NCBI GenBank assembly: GCA_034659015.1
Contig: JAYEGL010000012.1
Span: 178,234 to 242,233 of the forward strand
Length of the DNA: 64,000 nt
Source: Maricaulis sp034659015
GTDB taxonomy: Bacteria; Pseudomonadota; Alphaproteobacteria; Caulobacterales; Maricaulaceae
Reading direction: 5' to 3'
Shown here piece by piece: positions 52,066 to 62,187 of this stretch. Each line of letters opens with the position of its first letter. Within the stretch, counting starts at the first letter, position 1. The position numbers and the translations under genes were made by a program. The notes under the pieces are model-generated. The model made no database searches and was not told the DNA's origin. It saw only the letters and a list, made by a program, of their open reading frames with translations.

Positions 52066-53031
52066 ATGATGCGTTCCGCTTTGCTTGCGCTGGGCCTGGC
52101 GCTGGCCGTGCAGGCGGCTGCCGTCGGCCAGGCGGTCGAGGTGACGCCCGTACCGCTCAACCCCGACGCTTCGGAAGACACAAGGACCGGCCGGCTCGAC
52201 TATCGCGGCGGCATTGCCATCGCCTCGGACGATGAGCGCTTCGGCGGCCTGTCTGCGCTCGAACTGTCCTCCGACGGTACCCGCCTGCTGGCCCTGTCCG
52301 ACAGCGCCTGGTGGATCACCGGCTCGCTGGACTGGTCGGACGAGGGCAACCGGCTGACCGGGTTTTCCGGTCTCCAGATCGCTCCGGTCCGCGATGCCGG
52401 CGGCGCGCATTTCGAAGGCCGGAGCGGCGACAGCGAAGGTCTCGCCCCGCTGGGCAATGGCCGTTACGCCATCAGCTTCGAGCGCGAACACCGCATGCTC
52501 GCCTACGATCTCGGCACCGACTGGTCCCGTGTCGGCGAGGCCCGCCCCGAACCGCTGCACGGACCGGAGGAGCTGGCCGGCCTGCCCGACAATCGCGGCG
52601 CCGAATCGCTGGCGCGCACCGCGACCGGCACGCTGCTCATGGGTATCGAATACCCGACCGACATCACGCTCGCTCATCACCTCTGGGTCGGGGACGGAAC
52701 GGGCTGGCGACGCCTCGCGCTGAATGCACGCCCCTCTTTCGGCCTCACCGGCATGGCCGCGCATGACGGCACGATCTACGCCCTGGAACGCTTCTATTCC
52801 CGCGCCGTTGGCAATCGTGCCGGCATCATCGCCTTTCCCGTACCGGGGCCGGACGATACCGCCATCGCACCGGTCACGATCGGCCGCATCGACCCGCCCA
52901 TGACGGTGGACAATTTCGAGGGCATCGCCGTGATCGAACGCGGCGGCGAAACACTGATCCTCATCCTGTCCGACGACAATTTCTCCCGCCGCCAGCGCAC
53001 GCTTTTGATGGCGTTCGCGGTGGTGGAATAG
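52066..53031 (+). CDS. Esterase-like activity of phytase family protein, secreted
   Basis: A 321-residue secreted protein with signal peptide (LLALGLALAVQAAAVGQA). The mature domain is a beta-propeller-like phytase/esterase fold (PF13449 type): LSALELSSDGTRLLALSDSA, GDSEGLAPLGNGRYAISFER and TVDNFEGIAVIERGGETLIL. Substrate is not known. It begins 11 bp after cobT and may share its transcript. Confidence 0.8.
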   Translation: MMRSALLALGLALAVQAAAVGQAVEVTPVPLNPDASEDTRTGRLDYRGGIAIASDDERFGGLSALELSSDGTRLLALSDSAWWITGSLDWSDEGNRLTGFSGLQIAPVRDAGGAHFEGRSGDSEGLAPLGNGRYAISFEREHRMLAYDLGTDWSRVGEARPEPLHGPEELAGLPDNRGAESLARTATGTLLMGIEYPTDITLAHHLWVGDGTGWRRLALNARPSFGLTGMAAHDGTIYALERFYSRAVGNRAGIIAFPVPGPDDTAIAPVTIGRIDPPMTVDNFEGIAVIERGGETLILILSDDNFSRRQRTLLMAFAVVE

Positions 53032-53041
53032 GCAAGGGCCA

Positions 53042-53199
53042 CCATCCTTCCCCTTGATGGGGAAGGGGGACCGCGCCGAAGGCGTGGTGGATGGGGTGGG
53101 GGCGAGGTCTTCGCGACTTCGTGCTCAAAGGGCCGCAACCGGGATTCACCCCTTCCGTCCGGCTGCGCCGGACACCTTCCCCATCAAGGGGAAGGATGG
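53042..53199. repeat. Perfect 25-bp inverted repeat in a convergent gap
   Basis: The left arm 53042-53066 and right arm 53175-53199 are exact reverse complements (core CTTCCCCTTGATGGGGAAG), with each arm able to fold on itself. It belongs to a different dispersed type from the GTCATCCC repeats. It separates the esterase gene and the convergent amidohydrolase gene. Confidence 0.88.
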
Positions 53200-53213
53200 C
53201 GGGGGCGGCGCCG

Positions 53214-54965
53214 CTACCCCCCGAACCGGCCGGCCTCTTCCCAGACCACCTCGCCGTCGACCACGGTCATCAGGGGCTCCACCTCCAGGATCTCCGCTTC
53301 CGGGATCGTCATGATGTCGGCGGAGAAGACGGTGAAGTCGGCGCGCTTGCCGGTCTCGATCGAGCCCAGCTCGTCTTCCCGGAACGAGGCGTAGGCCGGC
53401 CACAGGGTGAAGAGTTTCAGCGCATCCTCGCGCGACAGCGCTTCCTCGGGATGCCAGTTCTCGCCCTGGAAGCCGGAGAGGTCCGAGCGCGCCGTGGCGG
53501 CGTAGTATTCGATCCGCGGATCGCCCTGCTCGACCGGTGCGTCCGATCCACCCGTCAGGCGCGCACCGGCATCCAGCAGGCTCTGCCAGGCATAGGCGCC
53601 TTCCAGGCGCTCGTCGCCCAGACGGTCCGGCGCGAAATGCAGATCGCCGATGGCGTGGGAGGGCTGCATGGAGGCGATCACGCCCAGTTCGGCGAAGCGC
53701 GGAATATCGTCGGGATGGACAATCTGGCTGTGCTCGTCGCGCCAGCGGTGTTCCGGCAGAGCGCGCGCCTCCGGCGGCACCTGGGCCAGCGCCTCGGCCA
53801 CCCAGTCGAGCAGGGAACGATTGCCGCGGTCGCCGATGGCGTGAACATTCATCTGCACACCGTCGCGCAGGGCCTGGGTCATGATGGAGACGGTCTCGTC
53901 GGCCTCGGCGATGCGCAGACCCGACGTGTCCGGCCGGTCGGAATAGGGCTCCAGCAGCGCTGCGCCGCGCGACCCCAGCGCACCGTCCATGTAGAGCTTC
54001 ACCGCCCGCGTGATCACCCGGCCATCGTCGGCAATGCGGGGCACCTCCGGCGCCAGCGCCGCATAACCGTCCGGGTTGATCGACACATAGACGCGCACGG
54101 GCAGGCGGTCCTCGTCCGCCAGACCCTCGATCATCGCCACATCGGCATAGGGCACGGACATGTCGTGGGCACCGCTCCAGCCCAGGCTGGCGAGGCGGCG
54201 GGCCCCCTCGGCATAGATGTCGGCACGCTCGGCGCCTTCCGGCTGCGCGACCAGCGCCTGGGCCGGTCCCATCGCCGTGTCGATCAGCATGCCGTCGGGA
54301 TCGCCATTCTCGTCGAGCAGGATCTCGCCACCCTCCGGCGCAACGCTGTCGCGATCGATGCCGGCCGCGTCCAGCGCGGCGCTGTTGGCCACCAGCGCAT
54401 GACCGTCGGCCCGGACCAGCACGACCGGATTGTCCGGCGAGACCGGGTCCAGATCGGCACGGTTGGGGAAACGGCCCTCCGGCCAATGCGTCTCGATCCA
54501 GCCGCGGCCGAACACGACAGCGCCCGGCTCGGCAGCCTCGACCGCCGTTGCGACACGGGCGACCAGGTCGTCCACGGAAGCGACATCGTCCAGATTGAGC
54601 AGGCGTTCGCGCTGGCCCACGCCGAGCACGTGGATATGGCTGTCGGTGAAACCGGGATACATCGCCGCGCCCTGCAGGTCGACGATCCGCGTGTCCTGCC
54701 CGACCCACATGTCCAGCCCCGGCCGCGGACCGGCAAACACGATACGGCCGTCCTGGACGGCCACGGCCTCGACGGCGGGGCGGGCGTCATTGGCCGTATG
54801 GATGGGGCCACCGAAGAAGACGAGATCCGCCGCCGGAACGCCGTCCGTATCGGCGCGCGCACGCGTTTGCGGTTCGGCCGGAGCCTGCGAGGCCGGCTCG
54901 CCGCCGCCGCAGGCCGCCAGTGCCAGGGCGCCGAAAGACGCCGCGATTGCAAAAAACCTGTTCAT
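53214..54965 (-). CDS. Amidohydrolase, YtcJ-like, lipoprotein
   Basis: A 583-residue metal-dependent amidohydrolase (amidohydrolase family 3) with a lipoprotein signal (FGALALAACGGG, Cys ~19). Motifs: MYPGFTDSHIHVLGVGQRER (metal His pair), VNVHAIGDRGNRSLL-type segment (QMNVHAIGDRGNRSL), TGGSDAPVEQGDP (metal Asp) and SIETGKRADFTVFSADIM. Cell-envelope location is inferred. Substrate unknown; N-acyl amides are typical for the family. Confidence 0.9.
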   Translation of the reverse strand: MNRFFAIAASFGALALAACGGGEPASQAPAEPQTRARADTDGVPAADLVFFGGPIHTANDARPAVEAVAVQDGRIVFAGPRPGLDMWVGQDTRIVDLQGAAMYPGFTDSHIHVLGVGQRERLLNLDDVASVDDLVARVATAVEAAEPGAVVFGRGWIETHWPEGRFPNRADLDPVSPDNPVVLVRADGHALVANSAALDAAGIDRDSVAPEGGEILLDENGDPDGMLIDTAMGPAQALVAQPEGAERADIYAEGARRLASLGWSGAHDMSVPYADVAMIEGLADEDRLPVRVYVSINPDGYAALAPEVPRIADDGRVITRAVKLYMDGALGSRGAALLEPYSDRPDTSGLRIAEADETVSIMTQALRDGVQMNVHAIGDRGNRSLLDWVAEALAQVPPEARALPEHRWRDEHSQIVHPDDIPRFAELGVIASMQPSHAIGDLHFAPDRLGDERLEGAYAWQSLLDAGARLTGGSDAPVEQGDPRIEYYAATARSDLSGFQGENWHPEEALSREDALKLFTLWPAYASFREDELGSIETGKRADFTVFSADIMTIPEAEILEVEPLMTVVDGEVVWEEAGRFGG

Positions 54966-55018
54966 GCCTGCCTCCCCGTCATTGCCGGCAGGAGGCTATC
55001 CGCACGCCGCACATACGA

Positions 55019-55049
55019 CAACGCCCGCTGCATTACACAGCGGGCGTTG
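55019..55049. terminator. Perfect 12-bp hairpin between rpmB and the amidohydrolase gene
   Basis: CAACGCCCGCTG (55019-55030) and CAGCGGGCGTTG (55038-55049) with a 7-base loop, 25 bp past the rpmB stop. On the minus strand it follows a TTTTCTT stretch and is a likely terminator for rpmB. Confidence 0.7.
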
Positions 55050-55074
55050 AAGAAAACCGTTCGTGCAGGACGAC

Positions 55075-55359
55075 CTAGGCCGTCATTGCCTTCTTCAGGT
55101 CGCGCTTGATCTTCAGGGCACGGTCGGAAAGACCTTCGTCGCGGGCCTTGAGGAGGTAGGCGTCCAGACCGCCGACATGGTCGACGGAGCGCAGCGCCTT
55201 GGCGGCAATGCGCAGTTTGAAGCTGCGACCCAGCTTTTCAGAGGCCAGGGTCACATCGCACAGGTTCGGAAGGAAACGGCGGCGGGTCTTGTTCTGAGCG
55301 TGGGACACATTGTTCCCCGTCATCACGCCCGTGCCGGTCAGTTCGCAGCGACGCGCCAT
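55075..55359 (-). CDS. rpmB: 50S ribosomal protein L28
   Basis: A 94-residue L28 with the family signature MARRCELTGTGVMTGNNVSH and QNKTRRRFLPNLCDVTLASE. The alphaproteobacterial long C-terminal tail (LKIKRDLKKAMTA) is present. The ATG at 55357-55359 is preceded by AAAGGTG. Monocistronic with its own terminator; the frame extends upstream but has no protein sense. Confidence 0.95.
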   Translation of the reverse strand: MARRCELTGTGVMTGNNVSHAQNKTRRRFLPNLCDVTLASEKLGRSFKLRIAAKALRSVDHVGGLDAYLLKARDEGLSDRALKIKRDLKKAMTA

Positions 55360-55549
55360 AGTCGCACCTTTCACATAAGATAATCCGTGCGCACAGGTCT
55401 TGCGACCGGTGCGAGAGCGGGCGAAATAACGGAGCGGGACCACTGCGTCAAGCTTGCTCCGTTCATCTTGCAGCCGGTTTTGTTCGGTTATTGCAGTTGA
55501 TATGAAGGGGCAAGGCTTGCGGGCGGTGCGCAACCGAGGAGAGTTTCGA

Positions 55550-56365
55550 GTGAAAAAGGCGTGGGTTATCGGAGCCGTGGCGCTCGGCCTGGCGGGCGGC
55601 ATGGCGCCTGTCGTGGCCGACGATGCCAATGACACGGCGGCGCACAGCAACAGCCCGATGGGTGTCACGGTGCAGTATTCCGGCTCGGTGATGATTTTCC
55701 AGGTCGCCAGCATCGTGGTGAACAGCCAGTTCGCCGAGGACGACTATTCCGCCTCGGCGCGGCTGACGACGGCGGGCCTGGCCGCCCTCTTCTCGGATGC
55801 CGACATCGAGGCCGGCGTTTCCGGCTATCGCCAGGGGCCGCGGCTGCAGCCCTGGCGCTACAGCCACCTCAATCATGCCAGTTCCAAGGGCCGCATCGTC
55901 GGTATCGACTTTCCCGACGGCGTCGCGACGCCGGATATCAATCCGCCGTTCGGAAACATGGGCGAACCGCCGGCCAATGAAGAAGAACGCGCCGGGGCGG
56001 CCGACCCGCTGTCCACCCTGCTCTCGATCGGGCTCGGCGCGGCGTCCAGCAGCGATTCGCTGTGCGACGGCCGCCTGCCGGTCTTCGACGGACGCGCGCG
56101 CTACAATCTGCGTTTCGAGGATGGCGGCACCGACCGGGTGCGCACCCGCGCCTGGTCCGGCGAGGCCCAGGTGTGCCATGCCTATTACGAACCGATCTCC
56201 GGTTATGAGGAAGACGAGTTTCCCGACGAGGAGACGATCTCCCACCCGATCACCTTCTGGCTGGCCCCGCTGCACGACGGCGATATCTATATCCCCGTCC
56301 GCATCCGCACGAATGCCGGTTTCGGCGGCGTGACGGTTTCGGCCCGGTCGATCCAGGAAAGCTGA
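55550..56365 (+). CDS. DUF3108-family periplasmic protein
   Basis: A 271-residue secreted protein, start GTG with a strong GAGGAGAG site. Signal peptide ~1-24 (AWVIGAVALGLAGGMAPVVA). The mature beta-rich domain contains VQYSGSVMIFQVASIVVNSQ, PWRYSHLNHASSKGRIVGID, and a Cys pair (SDSLCDGRLPVFDGR, EAQVCHAYYEPISG), as in DUF3108 proteins. Function unknown; envelope stress links are reported for related proteins but not assumed here. An upstream in-frame extension was rejected. Confidence 0.8.
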   Translation: MKKAWVIGAVALGLAGGMAPVVADDANDTAAHSNSPMGVTVQYSGSVMIFQVASIVVNSQFAEDDYSASARLTTAGLAALFSDADIEAGVSGYRQGPRLQPWRYSHLNHASSKGRIVGIDFPDGVATPDINPPFGNMGEPPANEEERAGAADPLSTLLSIGLGAASSSDSLCDGRLPVFDGRARYNLRFEDGGTDRVRTRAWSGEAQVCHAYYEPISGYEEDEFPDEETISHPITFWLAPLHDGDIYIPVRIRTNAGFGGVTVSARSIQES

Positions 56366-56432
56366 CCCCGCACGGCTGCGCGAACGGGGCGGCCTTGCGC
56401 CGGCCCGGGCGCCGGGCTTAAGGAGGGGCGTC

Positions 56433-59033
56433 ATGTTGGCGCGCAATGACGGGCCCGGCCAGATCACGGCCGCGCTCGGACCGACCAATACCGGCAAGAC
56501 CCATCTCGCCGTCGAACGCATGCTGGGCCGCTCCTCCGGGATGATCGGCCTGCCCCTGCGTCTGCTGGCGCGCGAGGTCTATGACCGTGTGGTGAAGGTG
56601 AAGGGACCGGCCGCCGCGGCTCTGATCACCGGCGAGGAAAAGATCGTGCCGCCCTCGGCGCGCTATTTCATCTGCACGGCCGAGGCCATGCCGGTGGAAA
56701 AGCGCGTCGCCTTCGTCGCCATCGACGAGGTGCAGCTGGCCGCCGATCCGGAACGCGGCCATGTCTTCACCGACCGGCTGCTTCGCGCCCGGGGCACCGA
56801 GGAAACCATGATCCTGGGCGCGGGCACGATGATCCGGCTGATCCGCGAACTCGTGCCCGGCGCCGATACCGAACATCGCGAACGCTTTTCCCAGCTGGCC
56901 TATGCCGGACCGGCCAAGCTGACCCGCCTGCCGCGGCGCTCGGCCGTGGTCGCCTTCTCCGCCGAGGCCGTCTACGCCATCGCCGAGCTGCTGCGCCGCC
57001 GCCGCGGCGGGGCCGCCGTGGTGATGGGCGGGCTGTCGCCGCGCACCCGCAACGCCCAGGTCGAGCTCTACCAGTCCGGGGAGGTGGACTTCCTGGTCGC
57101 CACCGACGCGATCGGCATGGGGCTGAACATGGATATCGACCATGTCGCCTTTGCCGAGAGCCGCAAGTTCGACGGCCGCCGCCGGCGCCGCCTCACCCCG
57201 GCCGAGCTGGCCCAGATTGCCGGCCGGGCCGGGCGTTTCCGCTCCGACGGCACATTCGGCGAGACCGCCGACTGCCGCCCCTTCGAGGCCGACGTCGTGG
57301 AAGCCGTCGAGAACCACAGCTTCGCACCCGTGGAACGCCTGCGCTGGCGCAATCCCGATCTCGACGAGAGCTCGCTGGACGCGCTGCAATACTCGCTGGG
57401 CAAGCCCTCGCGCCATCCGGCCCTGGAACGGGTCGGCGAGGCGATGGACGAGCGGGCGCTGGGCGTGCTCGCCGCCGACCGGGAGATCCGCGACCGCGCG
57501 ACAAGCCGCGACGGGGTCGCCCGGCTGTGGGATGCCTGCCGCCTGCCGGATTTCCGCAAGGCCACGCTGGACGCCCATGCACGGCTGGTGAAATCGCTCT
57601 TCATGCACCTCACCGGCCCCGGCAACCGTCTGCCCGACGACTGGCTGGCCGGGCATCTGGACCGGCTGAACAAGACCTCCGGCGATGTCGATGTGCTCGC
57701 CTCGCGCCTGGCCTATGTGCGTACCTGGGCCTATGCCGCCCACCGCGCCGACTGGACCCGCGACCCCGATCACTGGCGCGGCCGCACACGGCAGATCGAG
57801 GACGCCCTGTCCGATGCGCTGCACGAACGCCTGATGCAGCGTTTCGTCGACCGGCGCACCAGCGCGCTGGTCAAGGGCCTGCGCGACGAGCGCGATCTTC
57901 TGGCCGGCGTGGCCCGCAATGGCGAGGTCACCGTGGAGGGTCATTTCGTCGGACGGCTTGACGGGCTGACCTTCAAGCCCGATGCAGAGGGCCGCGAGCT
58001 GGCCGCCCGCACTTTGAAATCCGCCGCGCTGAAGGCGTTGCGACCCGAGATCAACCGGCGCCTCGGCGCCCTGGCAAGAACGGACATGACAGACCTCACC
58101 TTTACCGATGAAGGCCAGATCGTCTGGAACGGCGAGACCGTCGCCCAGCTCATCCCCGGCCCCGCCCCGCTGAAACCCGCCGTCAAGCTGATCGGCGGCG
58201 ATCTGGGTACCACCGAAGCCCAGGCTTCGGCCCAGTCGACCCTGGAAACCTGTGTGCGCGAGCATATCGAGACCGTGCTGGCGCCGCTCTTCAAGCTGCG
58301 CGAGGCCGGCCAGTCGGACGACCTCACCGGCCCGGCGCGCGGCGTCGCCTGGCGCCTGCACGAGGCCGGCGGCGCGCTGGCGCGTCTCAACATTGCCGAG
58401 GAAATCCGCAACCTGTCCCAGGACGAACGCCGCTCGCTGCGCACCGCCGGCGTGCGGATCGGCGAGCACATGATCTACGTGCCCGAACTGGTCAAGCCGG
58501 CGCCGGCACGGCTCAACGCCCTGCTGCAGGCCATCGCCGCAGGCAACACCGATATTTCATGGCTGCCTGCGCCGGGCCTCACCTCGATCGCCAACGACAA
58601 GACGCGATCGCGCGGCGACTACGCCACCGTGGGCTTCCATCCCTGCGGTCCGCGCGCGGTGCGCTTCGACATGCTCGAACGGCTGGCCGACACGCTGCGC
58701 GAGGCCCGCGCGCTGGACACCGAGCCCGGCTTCCCGCTCACCGCCGACATGACCGCCCTGCTGGGCTGTTCGGTGGAGGACCTGCGCGGCACGCTGACCG
58801 TGCTGGGCTACAAGCGCATCCAGAAGGGTCCGGATCCGGAAAAGGCCGAGGGCGAGCGCTGGGACCGCCGCAAGCGGCGGCCGCAGGCGCGCCCGAAGCC
58901 CAGGCCGAAAGCCGCCACCCCGCCGCCGTCGGACAGCCCTTTCGCCGCCCTGGCCGAGCTGGATCTGGCCAGCGCCCCGTCCGGCGGTCGCCGCCCGCCG
59001 AAAAAGAGAGGCAAGAAGGCCGGAGGGTCATGA
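56433..59033 (+). CDS. SUV3-like DEXH RNA helicase
   Basis: An 866-residue superfamily 2 helicase similar to mitochondrial SUV3. Motif I is ALGPTNTGKTHLAVERMLG (~14-32), motif II FVAIDEVQLAADPERGHVF (DEVQ), motif V/VI TDAIGMGLNMDIDHVAFAES and LAQIAGRAGRFRSDGTFGE. A large alphaproteobacterial C-terminal extension includes a late conserved segment (WRLHEAGGALARLNIAEEI) and a basic Pro-rich tail (KRRPQARPKPRPKAATPPPS). It likely acts in RNA turnover. Its stop overlaps the S4-domain gene (ATGA). Confidence 0.92.
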   Translation: MLARNDGPGQITAALGPTNTGKTHLAVERMLGRSSGMIGLPLRLLAREVYDRVVKVKGPAAAALITGEEKIVPPSARYFICTAEAMPVEKRVAFVAIDEVQLAADPERGHVFTDRLLRARGTEETMILGAGTMIRLIRELVPGADTEHRERFSQLAYAGPAKLTRLPRRSAVVAFSAEAVYAIAELLRRRRGGAAVVMGGLSPRTRNAQVELYQSGEVDFLVATDAIGMGLNMDIDHVAFAESRKFDGRRRRRLTPAELAQIAGRAGRFRSDGTFGETADCRPFEADVVEAVENHSFAPVERLRWRNPDLDESSLDALQYSLGKPSRHPALERVGEAMDERALGVLAADREIRDRATSRDGVARLWDACRLPDFRKATLDAHARLVKSLFMHLTGPGNRLPDDWLAGHLDRLNKTSGDVDVLASRLAYVRTWAYAAHRADWTRDPDHWRGRTRQIEDALSDALHERLMQRFVDRRTSALVKGLRDERDLLAGVARNGEVTVEGHFVGRLDGLTFKPDAEGRELAARTLKSAALKALRPEINRRLGALARTDMTDLTFTDEGQIVWNGETVAQLIPGPAPLKPAVKLIGGDLGTTEAQASAQSTLETCVREHIETVLAPLFKLREAGQSDDLTGPARGVAWRLHEAGGALARLNIAEEIRNLSQDERRSLRTAGVRIGEHMIYVPELVKPAPARLNALLQAIAAGNTDISWLPAPGLTSIANDKTRSRGDYATVGFHPCGPRAVRFDMLERLADTLREARALDTEPGFPLTADMTALLGCSVEDLRGTLTVLGYKRIQKGPDPEKAEGERWDRRKRRPQARPKPRPKAATPPPSDSPFAALAELDLASAPSGGRRPPKKRGKKAGGS

Positions 59034-59356
59034 GCGAAACGAGCGACGAGGCCCGGCGGGTGGATGTCTGGCTCTGGCACGCCCGTCTCTTCAAGACACG
59101 CACCCTGGCCACACGGGTCGTCTCGAAGGGGCAGGTCAGGCTCGAAACCGCCGGCAAGGTGCGGCGCCTGACCAAGGCGTCGGCGCTGGTCAGGCCGGGC
59201 GACACATTGACGCTCCCCCTGAATAGGCGGATTGTCCGTCTTGAAATCCTGGGCATGGGCACGCGCCGTGGACCGGCTGCCGAAGCCCGCCTGCTCTACC
59301 GCCTGCTCGACGCGGCGGACACCGAAACCGAGCCTGCCGCTCACCCCGGACCGTAG
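59030..59356 (+). CDS. S4 RNA-binding domain protein (Hsp15-like)
   Basis: A 108-residue protein with an S4 domain near the N-terminus: VDVWLWHARLFKTRTLATRV and KASALVRPGDTLTLPLNRRI. Hsp15 proteins recycle stalled 50S subunits carrying nascent chains. It overlaps the SUV3-like helicase gene by four bases, so both act in RNA or ribosome metabolism and are translated together. Confidence 0.9.
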   Translation: MSETSDEARRVDVWLWHARLFKTRTLATRVVSKGQVRLETAGKVRRLTKASALVRPGDTLTLPLNRRIVRLEILGMGTRRGPAAEARLLYRLLDAADTETEPAAHPGP

Positions 59357-59367
59357 AGGAGCCGGCC

Positions 59368-59817
59368 ATGTTCGATTCCATCAAACGTCTTTTCGCCACC
59401 GAGACGGATGAGAGCCATCCCGAGATCGACCCGCACGTCGCGGCCACGGCCCTGCTGGTCGAGGCCGCCCTGGCCGACGGCATCTATGCCGATTGCGAGC
59501 AGGAACAGATCCTGGGCATTCTGCGCGCCGCCTTTTCCATGCAGCCGGACAAGGCGGAACGCGTGCTCGATCAGGCCGAGGGCCTGGCGGAAAGCGCGGT
59601 CGACCACCACCGTTTCACCAAGGTGGTCAAGGCGTGCCTCGACCGGCAGGAGCGCATTGCCCTGCTGGAGCAGTTGTGGCGTGTCGCACTGGCGGACGGT
59701 GAGAAATCGCCCTTCGAGGATGCCTTCATCCGGCGCATCTCGCCGCTCCTGGCGGTGGAGGACCGCGACCGCGTCTTCGCGCGCTCACGTGCAGAAGCCC
59801 AGATGCGCCCCCGTTGA
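59368..59817 (+). CDS. TerB-family protein
   Basis: A 149-residue all-helical cytosolic TerB-like protein. Two similar helical pairs: AATALLVEAALADGIYADCE and EQLWRVALADGEKSPFEDAF with the conserved Asp-Gly, and metal-binding acidic residues around them. The family was first linked to tellurite resistance; single-gene members like this have unknown function. It is 11 bp downstream of the S4 gene. Confidence 0.85.
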   Translation: MFDSIKRLFATETDESHPEIDPHVAATALLVEAALADGIYADCEQEQILGILRAAFSMQPDKAERVLDQAEGLAESAVDHHRFTKVVKACLDRQERIALLEQLWRVALADGEKSPFEDAFIRRISPLLAVEDRDRVFARSRAEAQMRPR

Positions 59818-59881
59818 CAAATCCGCGCCTGCAGCCCATGTCCCGCCGGCATAACGGTCCGTCCCGAGAAACCCGCCTCCC

Positions 59882-60223
59882 ATGACCTATATCGTCACTG
59901 ACGCGTGCGTGCGTTGCAAATACACCGATTGTGTCGAAGTCTGCCCCGTCGACTGCTTCTACGAGGGCGAGAACTTCCTCGTCATCCACCCCGATGAATG
60001 CATCGATTGCGGCGTGTGCGAACCGGAATGCCCCGTCGAGGCGATCAAGCCGGACACGGAAGACGATCCGGACGGAAAGTGGCTGGCGGTCAACTCCAAA
60101 TTCGCCGAGGTCTGGCCCAATATCACGGTCCGCAAGGACCCGCCCGCCGACGCCGACGCGATGGCCGAGGAAGAGGGCAAGTACGAAAAGTACTTCTCCG
60201 AAAAGCCGGGCTCGGGCGACTAG
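59882..60223 (+). CDS. fdxA: Seven-iron ferredoxin FdxA
   Basis: A 113-residue ferredoxin with Cys motifs CVRCKYTDCVEVCPVDCF and CIDCGVCEPECPVEAI, giving one [3Fe-4S] and one [4Fe-4S] cluster. The long C-terminal tail (AMAEEEGKYEKYFSEKPGSG) is usual in alphaproteobacteria. Its electron partner is unknown. It lies before carD, a conserved order in alphaproteobacteria. Confidence 0.95.
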   Translation: MTYIVTDACVRCKYTDCVEVCPVDCFYEGENFLVIHPDECIDCGVCEPECPVEAIKPDTEDDPDGKWLAVNSKFAEVWPNITVRKDPPADADAMAEEEGKYEKYFSEKPGSGD

Positions 60224-60251
60224 CCGCGACCGGTTAACCAAACGCTACCGT

Positions 60252-60280
60252 TTGGAAAAATCCGTAGTTTGTGATATGTT
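60252..60280 (+). promoter_or_regulatory. Promoter TTGGAA-N17-TATGTT for carD
   Basis: TTGGAA (60252-60257), 17-bp spacer, TATGTT (60275-60280). It implies a leader of about 160 nt before carD; a GGGCAG/CTGCCC hairpin followed by CTTTTC lies near its start (60293-60315), possibly an attenuator. Confidence 0.5.
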
Positions 60281-60445
60281 CCACGGATTGATGGGCAGTG
60301 CGCTTGGCGCTGCCCGCTTTTCTGCACGGTGGCTTGCACGCAGGACTTGTCGATCTCGGAGCCGGGTTGGGTGCCGGAACAACTTTGAGAGCGATCCGCG
60401 AGCTATTGCGCCCCTTGCCATGAAGAGCCCAGCAAGAGAGCATCC

Positions 60446-60964
60446 ATGACGAAAAAAACCGCCAACGACAACAGGTCTTTCAAGCAAGGCGACTTTATTG
60501 TGTACCCGGCCCATGGCGTCGGTCAGGTCACGGGCGTTGAGAAGGATACGGTCGCGGGTTTCGACATCGAAGTCTACGTCGTCACGTTCGAGCAGGACAA
60601 GATGACTTTGCGCGTTCCGACAGCCAAGGCCGAGGCTTCCGGCATGCGCCCGTTGTCCAGCGACCGCATCGTCAAGGACGCCATGAAAACGCTCAAGGGC
60701 AAGGCCAAGGTCAAGCGGACCATGTGGAGCCGCCGGGCCCAGGAATACGAAGCGAAGATCAATTCGGGCGACCTGATCATGATCGCCGAAGTCGTTCGCG
60801 ACCTGCACCGCGCCGAGGACCAGCCCGAGCAGTCCTATTCGGAACGCCAGCTCTATGAATCGGCCCTCGACCGCATGGTTCGCGAGCTCGCTGCCGTTGA
60901 AAACATCGAACACGACAAGGCGCGCGAAATGCTGTCGGTCTCGCTGGCCAAGAAGGCCGCCTGA
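60446..60964 (+). CDS. carD: CarD-family transcription regulator
   Basis: A 172-residue RNA-polymerase-binding regulator. The N-terminal Tudor-like domain (~12-70) has DFIVYPAHGVGQVTGVEKDT and YVVTFEQDKMTLRVPTAKAE; the C-terminal helical DNA-binding domain has VKRTMWSRRAQEYEAKINSG and RQLYESALDRMVRELAAV. CarD stabilises open complexes at promoters with suboptimal -10 regions, notably ribosomal ones; in Caulobacter the homologue CdnL links growth to division. A classic terminator follows. Confidence 0.95.
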   Translation: MTKKTANDNRSFKQGDFIVYPAHGVGQVTGVEKDTVAGFDIEVYVVTFEQDKMTLRVPTAKAEASGMRPLSSDRIVKDAMKTLKGKAKVKRTMWSRRAQEYEAKINSGDLIMIAEVVRDLHRAEDQPEQSYSERQLYESALDRMVRELAAVENIEHDKAREMLSVSLAKKAA

Positions 60965-61013
60965 CCCGCTTTGCGCCCATGACGGCCTGAACGGCCTCCA
61001 AAGACTTCAGAGA

Positions 61014-61041
61014 AACGCCCGGCGCCCGCCGGGCGTTTTTC
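61014..61041 (+). terminator. Rho-independent terminator after carD
   Basis: AACGCCCGGC (61014-61023) and GCCGGGCGTT (61028-61037) with a GCCC loop, followed by TTTTT overlap at the end. The clearest intrinsic terminator in the window. Confidence 0.9.
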
Positions 61042-61123
61042 GTTGCGGCCCACCTCCCCGCCGGGCCGGCCGGTGATCCGCCTGCTGCTGCGCGTCGTAG
61101 ACGTCAGCAAGGAGGATATACGG

Positions 61124-62038
<915 letters not shown>

Positions 62039-62041
62039 GGC

Positions 62042-62071
62042 CCTGTCATCGGGTTCCAGGCCGATGACAGG
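62042..62071. terminator. Perfect 11-bp hairpin after rpoH
   Basis: CCTGTCATCGG (62042-62052) and CCGATGACAGG (62061-62071) with an 8-base loop, four bases after the stop. No T-run; it may end rpoH transcripts or act as a stabiliser. Confidence 0.55.
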
Positions 62072-62187
62072 CCCCGGATCCCTTGTTGTGCCGCATTTTC
62101 GAACCGCGAAACCGGGTCCCGCTTTCGCTGAAATGCGCGCGCGGATCGAAGCCCGCCGGCCCGGCCGTCTCTGGCCGGGCGGCCGCT

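Noticed and set aside
56418..58469. 683-codon minus-strand frame opposite the SUV3-like helicase
   Set aside because: Shadow frame; no recognisable domain and the sense strand has complete helicase motifs.
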